NCBI GenBank assembly: GCA_963823675.1
Contig: CAWGMT010000012.1
Location: 1,798,001 to 1,862,000 of the forward strand
Reading direction: 5' to 3'
Length of the DNA: 64,000 nucleotides
Source of the DNA: CAWGMT01 sp963823675
GTDB taxonomy: Bacteria; Planctomycetota; Planctomycetia; Isosphaerales; Isosphaeraceae
Position 1 is the stretch's first letter; each line of letters opens with the position of its first letter. Below are positions 12,301 through 21,161 of the stretch, in pieces. Made by a program: the position numbers and the translations under genes. The notes under the pieces were generated by a model. The model saw only the letters and a program-made list of their open reading frames with translations. It searched no databases and had not been told where the DNA came from.

Positions 12301-12914
12301 GCGCGGCGCTTGACCGGCGCCGGGGCCGGAGCGGTCGGCCGCATGGTGGATCGCCGCAAGACCTCCGGCGGCTTCGCGTCGTCGTCGAGCAATGGCCTGC
12401 GCTTGCCGCCGGGAGAGTCCTCCTTCAATGCGTCGAGCCAATCGTCGCGCTCCAGTAACGACTCGCTCGTCGGTCCCATGTGAAGGTGGGTGGGCGGGCG
12501 ACCGTGCCGGCCCGGTCCGGCAACCCCCGCATTCGGATCGAGCGGGACGACCGGCGCGGCCAGGACCTGCGTCCGGCCCTCTTCACCTCGGCGGCGTGCG
12601 CCCGGGCCTGCGTCCTCTTCTTCGGCAACCTTCAAGAGAAACATCCGGCACGCCCCCACCGCGATTTCGTCGCCCTGATGGATCGTGCTGCTCGTCATCT
12701 TCTGGCCGTTGACGAGCACGTACTCGGCGTCCGGGGACGCCTCGACCTTGAATCGCTTTCGCCTCCAGCGGACCCGCCCGTGAACCGGCCGGATTCCCGC
12801 CCCCTCGAGTACGACGTCGCATGTCGCACTCGTTCCGAACAGGACGGGATGATCGCGCGTCAGCTCGACGAACTGAACGCGCCCCTGCCCATCGTGAACT
12901 TCGAGAGTGGCCAT
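9312..12914 (-). CDS. FHA domain - transmembrane - PQQ-type beta-propeller protein; two frame breaks
   Basis: About 1200 aa. Residues 20-95 form an FHA phosphothreonine-binding domain (VLFGTSATCDVVL, then HGRVRW and LVNGQKM), implying a cytoplasmic signal input. After a Pro-rich linker there is one membrane helix (VLGLVAALAILVAMGFW), then TPR-like helices (DFNNGDYRNSIRKFDAFLQ), then an eight-bladed-type propeller with PQQ-like motifs (GALKWRLALG, GALAWKTIVG). Frame breaks lie in the G5 run at 12293-12297 and at the CCC run 11666-11668; reading across each restores a continuous domain order. The start is 5 bases after the upstream stop, and the end overlaps the next gene by ATGA. Topology suggests a cytoplasmic phospho-signal tied to an extracytoplasmic propeller; that link is inference. 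Confidence 0.82.
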
Positions 12915-12919
12915 ATCGC

Positions 12920-13897
12920 TTACCGCAATGTCTCCTGGGCGACGACCTCGAAGTCGTACGAGCCCGCTTTTGGCACCACGCGGAACCGGGTCACCCGGAT
13001 CTCAGCCGGGCTTCTGCCCTTAAAACGTACCTCGAGCTCGGCCAGTCGTGTCTCCGCTTCGGGCGGGTAAAACTGGAGGACGACCCCTTCGCCGACCTCG
13101 ATCCCGGCCTTTTGCAAGAGCGCGATGTCGGACGACTTGCGGCCGCGCCCCTGCCAGAGGAAATAGAGGCGATGGTCACTGCGGCCCACCCCGAAACGGG
13201 TATCCGGCTTGGCGCTCGAGAAGTTCCAGGCGTAATGGAGCTGATTCTGATCGACGACGACGGCAAGCTGCACGCGCAGGGCGTCGAGCTGGCGGGCGTA
13301 CTCCTCGGCCGTTTGTCCGGGATCGTAGATGATGCTCCAGCGCTGCTCTCGCGCCACGCCGCCGTCGCCGGGCCCGAAGCCGAATCCCGGGCCGCCGGTA
13401 CCCAGTTTCGATGCGCGCTTGCCGCTGGCGACCGCGCCTCCGCTGGGCATGACAGGCCCGATATCGACTTCGGCCAGGTTCTGGCCGGATTCGACCACGG
13501 TTTCGAGCATGGCGCCGGGAAGCTGCTGAACCGACGGCTGCTCGAATTCACCGGCGGGCACCTCGTTATTCGAGGCCATCGCCGCGGCATCGGCTCCGGC
13601 GATGTCGATCTTCTCGGTCGAGCCGGGCGTTCCCTCCGGGGTGCCGCCGCCGCCGCCATAGACGTCGATGATCTGCAAGGGAGCCGTTACCCGCGAAGCG
13701 TAAGCCTGATTGGTAATGTAAATGAGCCCCAGCCAGCCGACCACCAGGATGGCCGAGAGAACGACCGCCATCAGGAACGACGACACCCGGTCAAACTTGG
13801 ATTCGCCCAGTACCTTGGGCTCGAGCTCGTCTTGGTCTGTGTCCTTGGCGGCCTTGGGGCCGGATTGCGCCGCCAGGGCCGATGCGATTGGCTCCAT
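12920..13897 (-). CDS. Single-pass membrane protein with Gly-rich linker, unknown function
   Basis: A 325-aa protein with a short acidic cytoplasmic N-terminus, one membrane helix (SSFLMAVVLSAILVVGWLGL), a Gly/Thr linker containing GGGGGTPEGTPG, a second Gly-rich stretch (GTGGPGFGFGPGDGG), and a folded C-terminal domain of about 140 residues. The layout recalls TonB-like or adaptor proteins, but no signature supports that. ATG 13897 is chosen over GTG 13906 because AAAGGG lies 8 bases before the ATG and abuts the GTG. It starts 5 bases after the stop of the cyclase-fold gene and is followed 5 bases later by the FHA gene, so it is an internal operon member. Confidence 0.78.
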   Translation of the reverse strand: MEPIASALAAQSGPKAAKDTDQDELEPKVLGESKFDRVSSFLMAVVLSAILVVGWLGLIYITNQAYASRVTAPLQIIDVYGGGGGTPEGTPGSTEKIDIAGADAAAMASNNEVPAGEFEQPSVQQLPGAMLETVVESGQNLAEVDIGPVMPSGGAVASGKRASKLGTGGPGFGFGPGDGGVAREQRWSIIYDPGQTAEEYARQLDALRVQLAVVVDQNQLHYAWNFSSAKPDTRFGVGRSDHRLYFLWQGRGRKSSDIALLQKAGIEVGEGVVLQFYPPEAETRLAELEVRFKGRSPAEIRVTRFRVVPKAGSYDFEVVAQETLR

Positions 13898-13902
13898 GGT
13901 GA

Positions 13903-15537
13903 TCACCCTTTCGACTTGGCCTGATTCGCCGCCGCGGGCGCCGGCGCGGGCGACGTGGAATCGTCATCCTGGCCTTCCAGGTCGAGTGGCTTGATGGCGT
14001 TATACCACTCGCGCCACCTGGCCGCGGCGGCCCGGCGCTCTTCCGGGGTCGAGCCGGCTTCCGGGCCCAGTCCGTCGATTTTGCGGCTCAAGAGCTGGAG
14101 CCCCAGCTTGGCGGCGGTCATGACTTCGTCGTCCGGGTCAAGCAGCGATTCGATCAGCGTCGGGGCCACGTCGAGATCTCCGGTGTGCGCGAGCGCCCAC
14201 AGAGCCACGCGCCGCACTCCGGGGTCGCGGTCGCCGAGCATCTTGCGAAACCGGGCCTTGAACGGCCGCAGGACCTCCGGGCCTTCCTGGTAGTAGCGCT
14301 CGACCAAGCCCGCAACCGCCGCGTCTCCCTGGTTGGCCCGTGGGTCCTCGAGCACCGCCAGCATCCCCTCGACCGCCCCGTTCATCGGGCGGTTGACGAC
14401 CCGTCCGCCGGCCACGGTCATCGCCGTCAAATCCCCCTTCAGCTCGCGCCCGCCCAGGAGCGTCCCGGCGCCGAGCTTCTTGACGATCACCCGCTGGAGC
14501 GTCTTCTTGGTCGACTTGGTCAGGAACAAGATCGCCCAGACCGTGTTATCGACGTTGCCGAACCCCCCGGTCCAGGAGCCGTCGCCCTGCTGGGTGGAAT
14601 TGATGAACGTGCGGCCCTTTTCGTACCAGTCAACCCGGCCGAGTTTTTCACGATCCGCCAGCGCCCCGATCCGCTCGATCCCGTAAAGCATGTAATAAGG
14701 AGTCTGGCCGACGATCGCCAGATTCGTCGGAGCGAAATTCCCCGAGATCCAGCCGATTCCCCGCCGGACGGCCGCGTCGAACTGTGCGTTCGTGGTCGTC
14801 GGGTGATACTCGGCGAAGGTCGTTTCGGCCACGAGCGATTTCAGGAGGCTGCTCGTGCCCCGGCGATTGCCGCGGTACTTTTCAAGCTGGCGCTGACAGA
14901 TGAGCAAGCTGCCCACGCCGGCCGCGGTCATCGACAGCGTCTCGGGACTGCCTTCGTCGCGGTGATAGCACCAGCTTCCGGCCGCGCTCTGCACCGACAT
15001 GTACCAGCTTGCGGCGCGGTCCCAGACCGACGGAGGCACGTCGACGCCGGCATTCTCCGCCTCCCACAGGCCGAGAACCGCGTACTGCGAGATCGACGCA
15101 TCGCCGTGATCGCGCGGCACATAGTCCCACGAGCCGTTGGCCTTCTGCTTGCGCAAGAGATAATCGGCGATCAGCTTGATCGAGACGCGGTTGGTATCGG
15201 CGTCCAGGTTGGCCAGAACCATCGCGCAGACGCCCGCCTCGTAGATATCGTGGCCGCCCTGCATCTCGGGCTCGTAGGTGCTCGTGGTCAAGCGGGCCTG
15301 GATCTTTGCCACGCAAGCCATCAGGTCCGGATCATTCGCGGGCAGCTCGGCCTTGATCATCCCCAGCGCGACCATCGCCGAATCGCCCGTGGGCTGGCTG
15401 CGATGATGGGTGCGCAGGTACTGAATACCCGACAGCACCGCGCGTTCCTGCTGGGCCACCGCCGGGCAGGCCGTCGAAAGGACGAAGCCGACGACAAGAA
15501 CCACCGGTCGTGCGAGCCACCCGGCACAACGTTTCAT
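13903..15537 (-). CDS. Exported cyclase-fold (prenyltransferase/squalene-oxidase repeat) protein with C-terminal HEAT repeats
   Basis: 544 aa with a clear signal peptide (VVLVVGFVLSTACPAVAQQ). Residues 30-380 are alpha-toroid repeats of the terpenoid cyclase superfamily, with the QW-like signatures KANGSWDYV, AAGSWCYH and GDGSWTGGFG. Residues 390-490 look like HEAT repeats (GDRDPGVRRVALWALAHTGD). The catalytic DxDD or DCTAE motifs of true squalene cyclases are absent. A structural or binding role is therefore more likely than triterpene synthesis. It is the first visible gene of the minus-strand operon; its stop is 5 bases before the next start. An IS91-type element lies 750 bases upstream and could have separated the operon from its promoter or from earlier genes. 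Confidence 0.85.
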   Translation of the reverse strand: MKRCAGWLARPVVLVVGFVLSTACPAVAQQERAVLSGIQYLRTHHRSQPTGDSAMVALGMIKAELPANDPDLMACVAKIQARLTTSTYEPEMQGGHDIYEAGVCAMVLANLDADTNRVSIKLIADYLLRKQKANGSWDYVPRDHGDASISQYAVLGLWEAENAGVDVPPSVWDRAASWYMSVQSAAGSWCYHRDEGSPETLSMTAAGVGSLLICQRQLEKYRGNRRGTSSLLKSLVAETTFAEYHPTTTNAQFDAAVRRGIGWISGNFAPTNLAIVGQTPYYMLYGIERIGALADREKLGRVDWYEKGRTFINSTQQGDGSWTGGFGNVDNTVWAILFLTKSTKKTLQRVIVKKLGAGTLLGGRELKGDLTAMTVAGGRVVNRPMNGAVEGMLAVLEDPRANQGDAAVAGLVERYYQEGPEVLRPFKARFRKMLGDRDPGVRRVALWALAHTGDLDVAPTLIESLLDPDDEVMTAAKLGLQLLSRKIDGLGPEAGSTPEERRAAAARWREWYNAIKPLDLEGQDDDSTSPAPAPAAANQAKSKG

Positions 15538-16291
15538 GATGCTGCGTCCCGCCCGAAGCTGGTCTTCAAAGTCGATACAATGCTATTTTATCCAAGCGCC
15601 CGGCGGTTGCGAAGGGTCCAAGACGCGATTTGTTCTCTGGACTGGCCGCCCGGCCTCCGAACCGCCCCGGCCGCCGCCGTTCGTCCGGGTTTTTTGGCGT
15701 CATTTGCTTCATCGCGTCACCACGGAGCAGGCGACCGGTTACGACGACGGTTTTCGAAGGATTTGCGTCAACTTATGCGTCACAGCAGTTCGTCGTGAGT
15801 TTCACGATGGAGCCGGCCGAGTCGCAGAGCGCAAAAGCGTGCTTTTCGGGGCCGCATGCACGCCAATTGGGGCCGAATCGGCGCCAATTGGCCCCCTCGT
15901 GGGAAAGCTCGCAAAAAAAACCGGCCAAAATCGTAAATGGATTGTGGATTTGAGTTCAATGGATTGTGGATTTGAGTTCGCGAAGCCGAATCTCAAATCC
16001 CCATTCAAGAAGCCCGTTGAGGAGGCGGGCCGCAGCATTATCTTAGGGAAACGGTTCGATGGGAGGAAGGTGACCGGGGGGTCAGCGGTCAGGGGCAACG
16101 GGGGTTGGGATGGATGCGGGGCGCACTGGGTGGTGTGGGAGCGAGTGCCTCGCCCAGGAATCGAAGGCCGCACTGAGGTGGAATGATGGTCCAGGTGCTG
16201 CGTAACCGAGCAAGGCGCGCGGCGTCAGCGGACCTCGGCGTGGCGAAGTAGGTTGGCGGGCTTCTCGTGGCTGAGGTCGGTTGATCATCGG
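15538..16291. other. Intergenic region between operon and IS91 element
   Basis: No gene supported on either strand. It should hold the promoter of the minus-strand operon. It contains a 22-bp perfect tandem duplication at 15936-15979 and a pair of near-identical direct repeats beginning CGCCAATTGG at about 15860-15895. One end of the IS91-type element must fall in its right part, but I could not identify it. Confidence 0.4.
15936..15979. repeat. Perfect 22-bp tandem duplication
   Basis: The unit starting AATGGATTGTGGATTTGAG is present twice with no gap (15936-15957 and 15958-15979). It lies upstream of the operon and may be a slippage product or a doubled binding site. Confidence 0.9.
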
Positions 16292-17395
16292 TTAGCTCGT
16301 GTCGAAGTAGGCGAGGAGGGCGGGTGGCCGCAACATGAGCACGCGCATCGGCCCCCCGCATTCGGCGCAGCGGATCCGCGGTTCGTCGGGCGCCTGTTGG
16401 GGCAGGTTGGCCAGCAATACGTAGATAGACCCGTAATACGAAGTGACCAGCCAACGCACGGCCTCGATCGAGTGTCGGCTGTTAGGGCTCAGGAAGCCGT
16501 AGTGCCGCACCTTTTGAAAGCGGCTGGGTAACACGTGCTGCAGAAATCGGCGGATGAACTCGAACGCACCAACGGTCATCTTCCGGTGGTGGTTTGAGCC
16601 GCTGCGGCGATACGCGAACGTCACCTGGCCGTCGTCGCACGAGACGATCCGCCGATCGCTGATGGCGACGCGAAAGACGTATGGGGCCAGGTACTTCAGC
16701 GATGCTCGACCATCGCCGACCGCCTTCGAATGGACCACCCAGCGTTGCCGCCATACGGCCGGATCGACCTGCCCCAGCAGGCCGGCGCGGTCAAGGGCGT
16801 CGCGCAGCTTGGCCCGAAAGAGAATTGACAGGGCTTTTACGGGCACGAAGAAATCAGCGCGCGATGGTAGCCATCGGCTGCCGTCTTCATTGATCCCACC
16901 GCCCGGGACAACGTAGTGGACGTGGGGATGATACTGGAGCGTGCGGCCCCAAGTGTGCAGCACGCCGAAGAAACCGCAGTTCGTGGTGCCGATGTGTTTG
17001 GGGTTCGTCGCCAGGGTTTTGATCGCGGCGCTGGAAGCCTCAAAGAGCGCGGCGTAGGCGACCCGCTGGTGACTTCGCACCAGATCGCGCAGCCCGGCCG
17101 GGACCGTGAAGGTTAGCAGGAAGTAAGGACACGGCAGCAGGCGGCCGGTTTGGTTCTCGAGCCAGGCCTTGGTCTTGTCCTGCTGACAACTCGGGCAATG
17201 CCGGTTGCCGCAGGAGCGTCCCATGGCGTGCGTCGTCCCGCAGGACTGACACACGTAGACCACAGTGCCCAGCTCCCCCGTGCGGCAGGCGGTGATCGCG
17301 TGCAGCACCTTCCTGTGCTCTGCGCACATCTTCGCGCCAAACCGCTGGAGGTATTCCTCGCCGTACCGCCGCAACACGTCGGCGACAGTCGGCAT
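16292..17395 (-). CDS. IS91-family HUH transposase
   Basis: Rolling-circle transposase, 367 aa, near full length for the family. The N-terminus has a zinc-binding region (VCQSCGTTH, GNRHCPSCQ). The HUH motif is YHPHVHYVVPGG, and the candidate nucleophilic Tyr lies in the region SLKYLAPYVFRVAISDRRI. A second Cys pair is near the C-terminus (IRCAECGG). It starts 4 bases after the stop of the tyrosine recombinase gene, the usual order for two-gene members of this family. No frame breaks, so it is probably active or recently arrived. Confidence 0.93.
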   Translation of the reverse strand: MPTVADVLRRYGEEYLQRFGAKMCAEHRKVLHAITACRTGELGTVVYVCQSCGTTHAMGRSCGNRHCPSCQQDKTKAWLENQTGRLLPCPYFLLTFTVPAGLRDLVRSHQRVAYAALFEASSAAIKTLATNPKHIGTTNCGFFGVLHTWGRTLQYHPHVHYVVPGGGINEDGSRWLPSRADFFVPVKALSILFRAKLRDALDRAGLLGQVDPAVWRQRWVVHSKAVGDGRASLKYLAPYVFRVAISDRRIVSCDDGQVTFAYRRSGSNHHRKMTVGAFEFIRRFLQHVLPSRFQKVRHYGFLSPNSRHSIEAVRWLVTSYYGSIYVLLANLPQQAPDEPRIRCAECGGPMRVLMLRPPALLAYFDTS

Positions 17396-17399
17396 CGGA

Positions 17400-18266
17400 C
17401 TACTCCGCCATCAAGCCCTCGATCACGGCGCGCGCTTTTTCATGACCCAAGGCCGTCACGTGGAGATAAATCATCGTGGTCCGTAGCGAGCTGTGACCCA
17501 GGTACTGCTGGATCAACCGCAGGTTGAGACCGGCTTCGAGCAAGTGGGTGGCGTAACTGTGCCTCAAGGTGTGAATCGTAATCGCCTTGCGGAACTTCAG
17601 CTCCTTGACCACCTGGCGCATCGCCGCTTGGAAGTTGGCTGGCTCCATGGGGCGGGCGGCCGGGACGACGGGGGACGAGTCGCTCTTGTGAGCCGGAAAG
17701 AGCCAACGCGGATCACGGTGGGTCACCCAGTGCTTACGAAGCAGGGTCAAGGTGCGCCCAGGCAAGGGAACGTAGCGGTCCTTGGCCCCCTTCCCCAGAT
17801 GCACATGGACGAGCATCCGTTGGCTGTCGATGTCGCCGACCTGCAAGTGCAAGGCTTCGTCCACCCGCAGGCCTAGCGAATAGACAGTCCAAAAGAAAAT
17901 CTGGATGTACGGTCTGTGGACGGCGTCGATGAGTTGGTGCACCTCGTTGATGGTCAAGACATCGGGGAGGGTCTTGGTCTTGGGGATGCGGAGCTTCTGG
18001 AGGGTCTTCCAGTCGCGTGGCACGGTGTGAGCGTAGAAGAACTTGATGGCACTGGCGGCAACCTGCAGCGAGGTGGAAGCCAGCTGTTTCTCGTTCTTGA
18101 GGTAGAGTATGTAGTCTCGGACTTCCTGCTCGGTGAGCTGATCGGGAGCTCGGTGGTAGTGCGCGGCCAGTTGCCGGACCGCGCCGACGTAAACTTTTTG
18201 GGTGCCAACAGCCAGGCCTGCCAATTGCAGGTCCTGGTACATACGTTTGCGCAGCAGACTGATCAT
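17400..18266 (-). CDS. Tyrosine recombinase of the IS91-type element
   Basis: 288-aa site-specific recombinase. The N-terminal SAM-like core-binding domain (LAGLAVGTQKVYVGAVRQL) is followed by a catalytic domain with Arg in GLRVDEALHL, HTLRHSYATHLLEAG (H-x-x-R), LGHSSLRTTMIY (His) and the terminal Tyr. ATG 18266 is preferred over the upstream extension to 18323 because GGAG lies about 7 bases before it and the extension has no coding character. The extra domain that marks integron integrases is absent, so it should not be read as IntI despite its position next to the repeat-separated gene array. Confidence 0.92.
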   Translation of the reverse strand: MISLLRKRMYQDLQLAGLAVGTQKVYVGAVRQLAAHYHRAPDQLTEQEVRDYILYLKNEKQLASTSLQVAASAIKFFYAHTVPRDWKTLQKLRIPKTKTLPDVLTINEVHQLIDAVHRPYIQIFFWTVYSLGLRVDEALHLQVGDIDSQRMLVHVHLGKGAKDRYVPLPGRTLTLLRKHWVTHRDPRWLFPAHKSDSSPVVPAARPMEPANFQAAMRQVVKELKFRKAITIHTLRHSYATHLLEAGLNLRLIQQYLGHSSLRTTMIYLHVTALGHEKARAVIEGLMAE

Positions 18267-18601
18267 GAGTGGCTCCTTTCCAAACGGGGAAGAAAGACCG
18301 TCTGAAAACCACTCTGCATCCAATCGGGCTTCGAATCAGTCCACGGCCGGTTCTAAAGCTGCGAGAGGACCATAGGCCGGCTCGGCATCATGCCGAGCTA
18401 AGGAAAGCGCTCCGCCGCGCACGCGGCTTCCTTGAATGGCGCTTTTTCAAGGGTCTAGAGCGCCATTTCGCCGTGCCCAGGACCGACGGTGCTAGATCGC
18501 AACGAGCTACTCTGCCAGACTTTACGTCTGTGGCGTCGGGTTGCATCGAGCCGGCTGCGGCGCCAGAAACTGGCGGTCGAGCGCCATTTTTCACCGGTGT
18601 A

Positions 18602-18652
18602 GGTCAGGCTTTCCAGCCTGACATCCGAAGAGTCAGGCTGGAAAGCCTGACC
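18602..18652. repeat. REP/BIME-type palindrome
   Basis: Two perfectly complementary 21-bp arms (18602-18622 and 18632-18652) with a 9-base spacer. Each arm is itself an 8-bp hairpin with a 4-base loop (GTCAGGCT-TTCC-AGCCTGAC). Nested hairpins of this type are the usual substrates of REP-associated tyrosine transposases, whose remnants occur at 26444, 29241, 35401 and 42069. Confidence 0.88.
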
Positions 18653-19541
18653 AACACTGACTTTGGGTGAGCGATCACCTCGGGGCCCGGAACATGCGCG
18701 ATTGCTGGATTTTGCTGAAGGCGACGCTCATGCCATGCGCGCCAGGTTGGGGGGCTATGCGGCGCAGCTCGTTAGTCGGCCACCCGCGGCAGCTCGGGCC
18801 ACTTCACGCGGCGTGCTGCCCTCCCCTGGCCGCGCCACCCCGCTTGTCAAGTCGCGAACGAGCGCCCGAATTTGCCGTAACTTGAATCGGATCTTGTGCT
18901 TCCACGATGCTCATGGACTCATCGAAATTGGCTTCGTTCGGCGCATTTTCGCCGCCTCGTCTCGCAGACGTCGCGACGCTCAGGAGCGAGGCGATCGGCC
19001 GATCTCGTGGTAGGGGCATCTTTGTGAGAATCGTTGCAGCTTGCCATTTGGTTTGGTCCGCGGAGATTGCGAATCAGAGTTCCTGAATACTTGTTGGTCA
19101 AGAACTCCCTGAGCCGAAAATGGGAAAAAATGGGACTGGTTGGGACGTTTTCGAAGGGTTCCAGTCCCATCTCGCGATGTACGGCGACAAAACGCCTCGG
19201 GGATCGGCGGCGCACTGGGTGCTCGTCGGAAGCTGCTGATCTATTGGCTCTTGTGTCGTGGAATTCAGCCGATTCCGGGCGTCCCCGAGCCCCGCGAAAC
19301 GGGCGATCGACTCGCCTCGTGGCGTCCGATGATCGATCGCGATGTCCCACGTTCCAGCACCGGAGAATTGCTACGTTGCGGCACCGGGTGGCTGGGCGAC
19401 CTCGAGTGGGTTGCGCGCCTACTTACACCTATACAGCTACTTTACCCGCGCAATGTGAAGCTGTCAAATCGCGCGGCGCACGATTCGCCGTAAGTCTTTG
19501 GCTTGATAGCGGAAGAAAATTCAATGGGTTGCGGCGACACT

Positions 19542-19868
19542 TCACACTGCGCTGGTGGGAGATCGATCGGGCCGACCCTGCCGTCCGATCGAACCCAGAC
19601 ACGACATGGTACGGGTTCCGCCGCTCGATCGGCTGGAGGGCTGGTCGGCACTACGGTCGCGTTCGGGCTCGGTAGACGGACCGCTTTTTCCTGCGAGCTG
19701 GACGCGGCCCAGGACCGCCTGCTTGGTGCGAAGCTGCTCCAAGCGCTGGCGGCACTGGACGCAGGCCTCGACGTCCTCGATGGTCGCGCTACGGGCTGGC
19801 TCGCCGCCGGCGATTGCCAGCAACTCGGCCATCTTGTCGCACGACGTCCGCAACGTTTCCCCGCTCAT
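19542..19868 (-). CDS. Possible small protein with Cys pair, unknown
   Basis: Frame of 108 codons. The first ~60 residues contain IEDVEACVQCRQRLEQL, resembling the Cys-containing segment at the start of planctomycete kinases and anti-sigma-like proteins. The C-terminal half is Ser/Arg-rich and looks non-coding, so at most a fragment is real. No clear Shine-Dalgarno was seen. Confidence 0.25.
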   Translation of the reverse strand: MSGETLRTSCDKMAELLAIAGGEPARSATIEDVEACVQCRQRLEQLRTKQAVLGRVQLAGKSGPSTEPERDRSADQPSSRSSGGTRTMSCLGSIGRQGRPDRSPTSAV

Positions 19869-20061
19869 CGTAGACCAAGCTCGTCACGGCGTAGTAATAA
19901 CCGCGAGGATCGTGCGATTCACCAGCGTCGTCGAGATCGCGCGGCGGCGACTCGGTGATCATGTTGGAATTCCTCTCGGGTCAGCCGAAATCGAAGTGGG
20001 CAGGAAACTTGAAACTTGGTCTGACCCCCTGGATGGTAGGAACGGCTTGCCGTTTTCGGCA

Positions 20062-20340
20062 TTACGGTCGTCTGCCGCTCTGGATGTCCGGTGGAAAGAG
20101 CCGCTGCGTTCGCGACGGGAGTCCCGGTTTCAATAGAGACGGTTTCTGATGCCCTGGTCCATTCGAGTTGATGTCTACTCCCTCCATGATGATGTAACCC
20201 TTGTTGGGCTGAGGCGCCAGGGAGGGGCGAATCCGGGCGGATTCCGTGAGGAAGAGGATTGCTCCGCCAACCAGAATTGCTGTTCCTGCCGCAACTCCTA
20301 TGAGACACAGGATTGTGGAACGCAATCGGGCAAGTTGCAT
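20062..20340 (-). CDS. Small membrane-anchored or secreted protein
   Basis: 92 aa, family not recognised. One N-terminal hydrophobic helix (TILCLIGVAAGTAILVGGAI) precedes a short polar tail. ATG 20340 is chosen because GAGGGA lies just upstream; the extension to 20385 runs into the repeat element. It is the last member of the minus-strand array of single genes separated by palindromic repeats. The element at 20361-20444 sits between its start and the stop of the preceding gene. Confidence 0.55.
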   Translation of the reverse strand: MQLARLRSTILCLIGVAAGTAILVGGAILFLTESARIRPSLAPQPNKGYIIMEGVDINSNGPGHQKPSLLKPGLPSRTQRLFPPDIQSGRRP

Positions 20341-20360
20341 GGCTGGTCCCTCATGCGCGA

Positions 20361-20444
20361 CTGTAAAGCCTGATTTCTGGATCACCCTTTGCGCCTAGCT
20401 TCGCTGTTGGAGGCCCGCGTGCAAAGGGTCGTTAATAGTTCAAA
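20361..20444 (-). repeat. Array repeat, copy 1
   Basis: Between the stop of 20457..21071 and the start of the 20340 gene. Contains the inverted pair ACCCTTTGC/GCAAAGGGT followed, on the minus strand, by the family core GCAAAGGGTGATCC, and CTTTACAG at the far end. Confidence 0.75.
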
Positions 20445-20456
20445 CGATGCGCCGTG

Positions 20457-21071
20457 TCAACGAAATGACCTGGTATAGGCGTACAAGCGATTGATGTAGT
20501 CCTCCGCCTTGCCGTACTTCCGACAGAATGCTTGAATCTCCGCCAGGTATTTGAATCCCACGCTGTCAGCCGCAGTCTGGAGGAGCTCTTGTAGACCCGC
20601 TTCCAGCTCCTCCAAAGGGAATGGGACCGATCCGGAGTTGTGAAGTGAGATACCCAGCAACTCATAGTGGTCGGCTATAAGACCGGCAAAAACGCTCGCG
20701 AGCAGCCCCTGCTCGCTGCGGGCTATGATCGCGTAAGCGGTGCATGGGGTGTCTGGCTTGAATGAAACGAACAGCAGGCGGGACCTCAGCGAGCAAATTC
20801 GGGATATGATCGGGAACCGGCGTCGCTCCTGAGCCCTCGCTCCAGTCACCAACCCGCGGCAACACCAAAGCCAGGTCATGGGTGCCCCAGGCGGTTGCTG
20901 ATCCCGCCACTCGGCGAGCGGTGGGCCAAGATCGTCACATCGCCAATAGAAGAGGGGATGAGGCGGATCGAACATGGCCAAACGAACGATGGGCGGCGAG
21001 AGCCCGAGTCGCTGAAGCTCTTCGCGTCGTTGCTGAGTTCGATATCTCGGGAGCGGCGGGAGGTCCAGCAT
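20457..21071 (-). CDS. Hypothetical protein of the repeat-separated array
   Basis: 204 aa, not recognised. The N-terminal part (RREELQRLGLSPPIVRLAMF) and C-terminal part (FAGLIADHYELLGISLHNSG, FPLEELEAGLQELLQTAA) read as soluble alpha/beta protein. Residues about 75-95 translate poorly in this frame, while the neighbouring minus frame gives a better stretch (PVPDHIPNLLAEVPPAV). Two compensating indels near 20830 and 20770 are therefore possible. Its stop directly abuts the array repeat. Confidence 0.6.
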   Translation of the reverse strand: MLDLPPLPRYRTQQRREELQRLGLSPPIVRLAMFDPPHPLFYWRCDDLGPPLAEWRDQQPPGAPMTWLWCCRGLVTGARAQERRRFPIISRICSLRSRLLFVSFKPDTPCTAYAIIARSEQGLLASVFAGLIADHYELLGISLHNSGSVPFPLEELEAGLQELLQTAADSVGFKYLAEIQAFCRKYGKAEDYINRLYAYTRSFR

Positions 21072-21161
21072 GGCCGACTCGGAGTGTCAATCCGATCGTC
21101 TCGCTTACTCGTTTCGCGTTTCGGCCCTATAGAGCCCCAATGTGTCCACACCAGTTATGGT

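Larger units (their letters stand above)
16292..18266 (-). mobile_element. IS91-type element (recombinase plus HUH transposase)
   Basis: Two-gene IS91-type unit on the minus strand. IS91 elements lack terminal inverted repeats and do not duplicate their target, so the ends (ori-IS, ter-IS) cannot be placed by eye; the coordinates cover only the coding part. It separates the 5-15.5 kb operon from the repeat-rich accessory region. Confidence 0.8.
18267..20061. other. Long region without a confident gene
   Basis: About 1.8 kb between the IS91-type element and the first small gene of the accessory region. It holds one REP-type hairpin (18602-18652) and a possible short minus-strand frame at 19542-19868. 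The rest shows short frames with stop-rich, low-quality translations on both strands. It may include one end of the IS91-type element. Confidence 0.4.

Noticed and set aside
14185..15798. Long plus-strand open frame opposite the cyclase-fold gene
   Set aside because: Composition is Arg/Pro-rich without any motif, whereas the minus strand encodes signal peptide, QW-like and HEAT repeats.
17400..18266. Tyrosine recombinase as an integron integrase
   Set aside because: The IntI-specific additional domain is absent and the gene is directly followed by an IS91 HUH transposase.
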